Shown here piece after piece: positions 20,508 through 24,220 of a DNA stretch of 24,220 nucleotides. A model generated the notes under the pieces. That model was not told the origin of the DNA. It did not search any database and saw only the letters and a program-made list of their open reading frames with translations. The position numbers and the translations under genes are program-made. This DNA is from DATGFB01 sp032160545 (GTDB lineage: Bacteria > Actinomycetota > Actinomycetes > Mycobacteriales > Jatrophihabitantaceae). Position 1 is the stretch's first letter, and every line of letters begins with the position of its first letter. The DNA lies in the NCBI GenBank assembly GCA_032160545.1, contig JAVHVN010000161.1, positions 1-24,220 of the forward strand. Reading direction: 5' to 3'.

Positions 20508-21698
20508 TCAGGACAGCGCGAGTTCGGGCTTCTTGCCGAGCGCGTTCTGCGCCTCCTGGGCGCGGAAGTGCGGGAGCACGTACGTGCCGATGTTGCGGAT
20601 GGTTTCCAGGCAGACTTCCTGGGGCACGGTGCCCATCTGGATGAGGAACATGATCTCGTCCGCACCCGCGTCGATCAGCCGCTGCACGTAGGCGATGCAC
20701 TCGTCCGGCGTGCCGTAGGCCTGCTCCTGGCGGGTGAGGTGCATGCCCGCCTTCTGCTCGGCGTCGCGCCGGGCCGTGCCATCGGTCATCTTCACCAGTT
20801 CCGAGCCGAACTGCATCTCCAGGTTCTTGCTCTGCTCCTTGAGTACCTGCTCGCTGTCACCGTAGGTCGACGGATCAGGCTTCGGACCGCCCCGCGACCA
20901 CTGGTTCAGCGACTCCATGAAGAAGCGTTGGCCGCCGAACCCGATCTGGCGGGCGCGGGCCGCGTCGTCGAGCACGATCGCCGGGCACAGAGCGGACAGG
21001 TGGTCATTGGCGAAGTGGCCGGCCACATCGGCGGGTTGACGCTTCGCGACCGCCGCGCGGTAGAGCTTGTTCTTCTCGGCGATGTCGTCAGGTCCCGCGA
21101 AGCCGAGCGCGAGTGCCCCGACACCGAGCGAACCCGCCATCTCGAGCGTTGCCTCCTTGGTGCATGCCATGAACAACGGAGGGTGCGGCCGTTGCTGCGG
21201 CTTGGGAACGATGTTGCGCGGCGGGATCTCGATGGTGTCGCTGCTGTACGAGAAGTCGTCGTCGGTCCAGATGCCGGGCAGCATCTGCAGTACCTCCTCG
21301 AGCTGCACCTGGGTGTCCTCGGCGGTGATGCCGAAGGTGCCGGTCTCGCGCGGCGTGGCCCCGCGCCCGAACCCGACATCCAGGCGACCGTTGCTGAGAA
21401 TGTCGAGCGTCGCCGTGCGCTCGGCGATCCGGACCGGATGGTTGTAGCGGAACGGCGCGCACACGACCCCGTGACCGATGCGGATCCGCGAGGTCCGGGC
21501 GGCGACGAAGCTCAGGAACACCTCGGGGGCGCTCATGTGCGCGTACTCGACCAGCGCATGGTGCTCGACGGCCCAGATGCGGTCCAGCCCGATCTCTTCG
21601 CCGAGTACGGCTTGCTCGACACAGTCGCGGAAGGTCTGCTGTTCGGACTCCGGGGTCGGCCCCGCAATCTGCGCCTCGAAGATCATCGAGAAAATCAT
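20508..21698 (-). CDS. LLM-class flavin-dependent oxidoreductase (long form)
   Basis: 396 residues, bacterial-luciferase superfamily, longer than the two other members in the window. Landmarks: W-A-V-E-H-H-A-L (about 43-50), R-I-G-H-G-V-V-C-A-P-F-R-Y-N-H-P-V-R-I-A-E-R, L-D-I-L-S-N-G-R-L-D-V-G-F-G-R-G and P-L-F-M-A-C-T. The E-H-H motif and the C-terminal part (Y-G-T-P-D-E-C-I-A-Y-V-Q-R) resemble FMNH2-dependent alkanal-monooxygenase-like enzymes. AAGGAG precedes the ATG at 21698. No dedicated reductase is adjacent, so it may share the one at 5929-6432. It is divergent from the hydrolase gene and convergent with padR. Confidence 0.88.
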   Translation of the reverse strand: MIFSMIFEAQIAGPTPESEQQTFRDCVEQAVLGEEIGLDRIWAVEHHALVEYAHMSAPEVFLSFVAARTSRIRIGHGVVCAPFRYNHPVRIAERTATLDILSNGRLDVGFGRGATPRETGTFGITAEDTQVQLEEVLQMLPGIWTDDDFSYSSDTIEIPPRNIVPKPQQRPHPPLFMACTKEATLEMAGSLGVGALALGFAGPDDIAEKNKLYRAAVAKRQPADVAGHFANDHLSALCPAIVLDDAARARQIGFGGQRFFMESLNQWSRGGPKPDPSTYGDSEQVLKEQSKNLEMQFGSELVKMTDGTARRDAEQKAGMHLTRQEQAYGTPDECIAYVQRLIDAGADEIMFLIQMGTVPQEVCLETIRNIGTYVLPHFRAQEAQNALGKKPELALS

Positions 21699-21842
21699 GC
21701 GTGACTCCTTCGCTTAGATGTACGACTATTAGAAGCATCGGGGCGGGAGCCTCGCAAGGCTTATCGGTCTCTTCATCTAAATTATTGACCTACTAGCGGA
21801 CCGGCTGGCAGGTTTGGGGCCTTCGCCGGAAGGGGAACGCAA
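21699..21842. promoter_or_regulatory. Divergent intergenic region between LLM oxidoreductase and hydrolase
   Basis: 144 bases, AT-rich around 21720-21735 and 21775-21795. A small dyad AGCCT-CGCA-AGGCT sits at 21748-21761. Both genes must have promoters here, but no confident -35/-10 pair was found. Confidence 0.4.
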
Positions 21843-22787
21843 GTGCCACTCGATGCCGAGTCGCGCGCGTTGATCGACGTCCTTCAGTCGAGCAGCCCGC
21901 CAGTCGAAACGCTGACTCCGGAACAGGCCCGCCGCGCATCCGACGAGCGCCGAGCCCGTTCGGCGGCACCCGTCGAGCAGGTCCACGACGTCACGGACAC
22001 AACCGCTGCGACCGGTGCCGGCCAACGTGCAGTCCGCATCTACCGGCCGTCGGCGGCGGACTGTGCGCCCGTGATCGTGTTCTTCCACGGAGGCGGCTGG
22101 GTCTTGTGTGATCTGGACTCGCACGACGGCCTGTGTCGCAGCCTCGCCAACCTCACCGGGTCGGTGATCGTGTCGGTCGACTACCGGCGCGCACCCGAAA
22201 GCCGCTACCCGGCAGCTGTCGAGGACTGTTACGCCGCGACCGTGTGGGTCGCGGAACACGCCGGGGAACTCCACGTCGATCCAGCCAGGCTGAGCGTCAT
22301 GGGCGACAGCTCGGGCGGCAATCTCGCCGCTGCTGTCGCGCTGATGGCACGAGACCGCGCGCTGCCGACGATCGCACTGCAGGTGTTGCTCTATCCCGTG
22401 CTCGACGACGACTTCGAGACTGCGAGCTACCGCGCGTTCGGTGCCGAGCACTTCCTCACCCGCGCCGCGATGGAGTGGTACTGGCAGCAGTACGCGCCCG
22501 CCGACCGGCACCATCCCTACGCGACTCCGCTACGGAACGCGGACCTCACCGGCCTGGCGCCTGCGCTGATCCTGGTCGCGGAGTGCGATCCGTTGCACGA
22601 CGAAGGCCTCGCCTACGCCGAACGACTGACAGCAGCGGGCGTACCGACCGAGGTCATCGACTACGCAGGGGGATTCCACGGATTCCTCAGCCTCGCTCCG
22701 GTTCTGCACGCGGGGCGCTCCGCACTGGCGGCGGTCGGCGCCGGCGTTCGCGCGCAGCTCGAACCCCGTCGTGCCGGCCACCCGTGA
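21843..22787 (+). CDS. Alpha/beta hydrolase, hormone-sensitive-lipase-like esterase
   Basis: 314 residues. The oxyanion-hole motif H-G-G-G-W (82-86), nucleophile in G-D-S-S-G-G (Ser156), acid Asp249 in E-C-D-P-L-H-D-E and His279 in G-F-H-G-F give a full catalytic triad of the HSL (family IV) esterases. D-Y-R-R-A-P-E (113-119) is also diagnostic. It should hydrolyse an ester or lactone, which would fit opening of a product made by a Baeyer-Villiger-type luciferase-like oxygenase; that link is inferred. It has no signal peptide, so it is cytoplasmic. The GTG at 21843 has GGAAGGGG about 6 bases upstream. The lipoprotein gene follows after 154 bases with its own promoter. Confidence 0.9.
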   Translation: MPLDAESRALIDVLQSSSPPVETLTPEQARRASDERRARSAAPVEQVHDVTDTTAATGAGQRAVRIYRPSAADCAPVIVFFHGGGWVLCDLDSHDGLCRSLANLTGSVIVSVDYRRAPESRYPAAVEDCYAATVWVAEHAGELHVDPARLSVMGDSSGGNLAAAVALMARDRALPTIALQVLLYPVLDDDFETASYRAFGAEHFLTRAAMEWYWQQYAPADRHHPYATPLRNADLTGLAPALILVAECDPLHDEGLAYAERLTAAGVPTEVIDYAGGFHGFLSLAPVLHAGRSALAAVGAGVRAQLEPRRAGHP

Positions 22788-22876
22788 GCAGGGCGGCGTG
22801 CACGATGTGTCCCCTTTGGTCGGCCGGCTGTGTCGCAGGGGTGTCCACATCGTTACCGACGAGAGTCGTCGAATGC

Positions 22877-22905
22877 TTGACCCGGGGTCGCGGGCTACCT
22901 ATCTT
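22877..22905 (+). promoter_or_regulatory. Sigma-70-type promoter for the substrate-binding lipoprotein
   Basis: TTGACC at 22877-22882 and TATCTT at 22900-22905 are separated by exactly 17 bases. The -10 lies 37 bases before the ATG, giving a leader of about 30 bases with GGGGG as ribosome binding site. Confidence 0.65.
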
Positions 22906-22941
22906 CTCTATCATTCATCTCATTACCATCTTGGGGGTCTG

Positions 22942-24162
22942 ATGTCCCGAACCACACGTGGGCTCACCCGTCTACGGCTGACGACGCTCGGCGTCGCAGT
23001 CGTCGCCGTAACGGTGTCCGCCTGCGGCAGCAGCTCGGGTGGGGGCGGGGGCGGCAGCGATACCAGTCGCAGCTTCATCCTCGGCTCGATCGAGCCCATG
23101 ACCGGAGCCAACATCCTCACCGAGTACATCCATGGCGTCGAGATGGCCGTGAAGGACATCAACGCCGCTGGCGGTATCAACGGCAAGAAGATCATCCTCA
23201 AGGAGTACGACGACCAGCTCGACGCGCAGAAGACGGTCGCGGCAGTGCGGCTGGCCATCGCGGACAAGGTCGACGCCGTGATCGGCATGCCGTCCTCGAT
23301 CGAGAACAGCGCGGGAACGCCGCTGCTGCAGCGCGCGGGCATCGTCATCCTCAACGCCGGTGTCTCCACCCCCGTCGCGACGAGCGAGAAGAACGCCGAC
23401 CCACTGACGTTCCGGATCATGACTCCGATGCCGGAACTCATCTACGCCGAGAGCCAGTACGTCATCAACGAGCTCAAGCCCAAGAGCGTCGGCATGATGG
23501 GTTTGAACATCGACTACGGGCAGAACGCGCTTCCGCAGTTCAAGAAGGCATTCGAGGGTGCGAACATCAAGGTCACTGCCAGCAACCTGTACCCGTACAC
23601 CGCGACCGACGTGACCAGCGAGGTCATCGCGATGAAGGGCTCGGATGCGGTGGTGGACTGGAGCTACCCCAACCAGGAGACCGTCGGCCTGAAGACCGTC
23701 AGCCAGTACGGGCTCGGCAACGTCCCGTACCTCGGTGGGCCTTCGTCGTCGATCATCAACTCCCGTCAGGCGGTTCCGGCGGCGCTGCAGAACAACCTCT
23801 ACGGCGTGCAGTCCTGTGACCCGAACACCGACTCGCGGTCCTACGTGCGGGAATGGGCGGCACGGTACAAGTCGACCTACAACGAGGCGCCGGACTACTC
23901 GTCCCCGTCGGTCTACGACGCGGTCAACATCCTCAAGGCCGCGGTCGAGAAGGCCGGGTCGCTCGACCACAAGAAGATCGCGCAGGCGATCGAGGGCATG
24001 ACCTACGACACGAACACCGTGTGTGCTCCTGTCTACAAGGTCGACGACCGGCACCAGCTCAGCCACGTCGCGGTCGAAATGTCGTTCAAGGGCGGCAAGC
24101 CGACGCAGGCGAGGCAGTACACCGCGGCCGAGCTCCAAGGCCACGGAACGATCCAGCCCTGA
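22942..24162 (+). CDS. ABC transporter substrate-binding lipoprotein (LivK/type 1 periplasmic-binding fold)
   Basis: 406 residues. Signal peptide with R-rich start, hydrophobic core (T-T-L-G-V-A-V-V-A-V-T) and lipobox V-S-A-C at Cys28; a Ser/Gly-rich linker follows. The mature part begins F-I-L-G-S-I-E-P-M-T-G and continues G-V-E-M-A-V-K-D-I-N-A-A-G-G-I-N-G-K-K-I, the standard branched-chain amino-acid binding-protein opening. In actinobacterial catabolic clusters such proteins bind acids, aromatics or other carbon sources, so the ligand is not necessarily an amino acid. Permease and ATPase genes are not in the window and may lie downstream. It stands 154 bases after the hydrolase with a good promoter. 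Late Cys pair (S-C-D-P, V-C-A-P) could form a disulfide. Confidence 0.92.
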   Translation: MSRTTRGLTRLRLTTLGVAVVAVTVSACGSSSGGGGGGSDTSRSFILGSIEPMTGANILTEYIHGVEMAVKDINAAGGINGKKIILKEYDDQLDAQKTVAAVRLAIADKVDAVIGMPSSIENSAGTPLLQRAGIVILNAGVSTPVATSEKNADPLTFRIMTPMPELIYAESQYVINELKPKSVGMMGLNIDYGQNALPQFKKAFEGANIKVTASNLYPYTATDVTSEVIAMKGSDAVVDWSYPNQETVGLKTVSQYGLGNVPYLGGPSSSIINSRQAVPAALQNNLYGVQSCDPNTDSRSYVREWAARYKSTYNEAPDYSSPSVYDAVNILKAAVEKAGSLDHKKIAQAIEGMTYDTNTVCAPVYKVDDRHQLSHVAVEMSFKGGKPTQARQYTAAELQGHGTIQP

Positions 24163-24168
24163 CCGATC

Positions 24169-24202
24169 CGCCGGCGTTAGCCCCCAGGGGCGAAACCCGG
24201 CG
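24169..24202. terminator. Possible stem-loop after the lipoprotein gene
   Basis: CGCCGG (24169) pairs with CCGGCG (24197), enclosing a second small stem GCCCC/GGGGC at 24180-24191. It begins 7 bases after the stop. No U-run follows, and read-through into transporter genes is possible. Confidence 0.35.
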
Positions 24203-24220
24203 CCCGGGGTGGGCAGCCGT

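Noticed and set aside
22972..24144. Minus-strand open frame of 390 codons.
   Set aside because: Fully antisense to the lipoprotein gene, His/Asp/Val/Arg-rich without motifs.
1..24220. tRNA, rRNA, integrase, transposase or CRISPR genes.
   Set aside because: None could be recognised on either strand, so no classical mobile element is called despite the repeat-framed segment.

Overview
The window is GC-rich DNA with tightly packed, often ATGA-overlapping genes, many GTG starts, a flavin/F420-type luciferase-like enzyme repertoire and a gpgS-folP2 pair. This points to an actinobacterium, probably Mycobacteriales or a related lineage. The species cannot be named from the sequence alone.

Layout. 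(1) Positions 1-1647, minus strand: housekeeping end with gpgS (glucosyl-3-phosphoglycerate synthase) and a partial folP2 (dihydropteroate-synthase-like). (2) 1706-6432, minus strand: catabolic genes in order of transcription: flavin reductase, luciferase-like monooxygenase, an uncharacterised probable alpha/beta-barrel protein, a second luciferase-like enzyme, a SnoaL-like protein and an SDR. (3) 6525-15281, plus strand: a nine-gene operon with almost no spacing: SnoaL-like protein, MDR oxidoreductase, two acyl-CoA dehydrogenase subunits, a double-domain class III CoA-transferase, two MaoC/hot-dog hydratase subunits, an Ltp2-like thiolase-fold protein and a DUF35 protein. (4) 15282-16807: a segment that looks inserted, carrying one PAS-LuxR type regulator and bounded by a 35-bp direct repeat. 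(5) 16808-19124, minus strand: SDR, GntR/FCD regulator and class II aldolase-like protein. (6) 19263-20491, plus strand: SnoaL-like protein and a PadR regulator. (7) 20508-21698, minus strand: a third luciferase-like monooxygenase. (8) 21843-24162, plus strand: an HSL-type alpha/beta hydrolase and a branched-chain-amino-acid-type ABC substrate-binding lipoprotein.

Taken together, 1.7-24.2 kb reads as a catabolic island for an unidentified carbon compound. The lipoprotein would capture it, the hydrolase, monooxygenases, SDRs and SnoaL-like proteins would open or modify it, and the central operon would handle it as a CoA thioester. That operon has the parts list of the actinobacterial steroid side-chain igr module (paired acyl-CoA dehydrogenases, paired MaoC hydratases, Ltp2 aldolase with DUF35). 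It differs in three ways: DUF35 and MaoC are separate genes, no cytochrome P450 or acyl-CoA ligase is present, and a fused CoA-transferase takes the probable activation step. The substrate is unknown. The most notable points are this operon with its degenerate catalytic sites, and the regulator insertion marked by a 35-bp repeat and a truncated SDR end.
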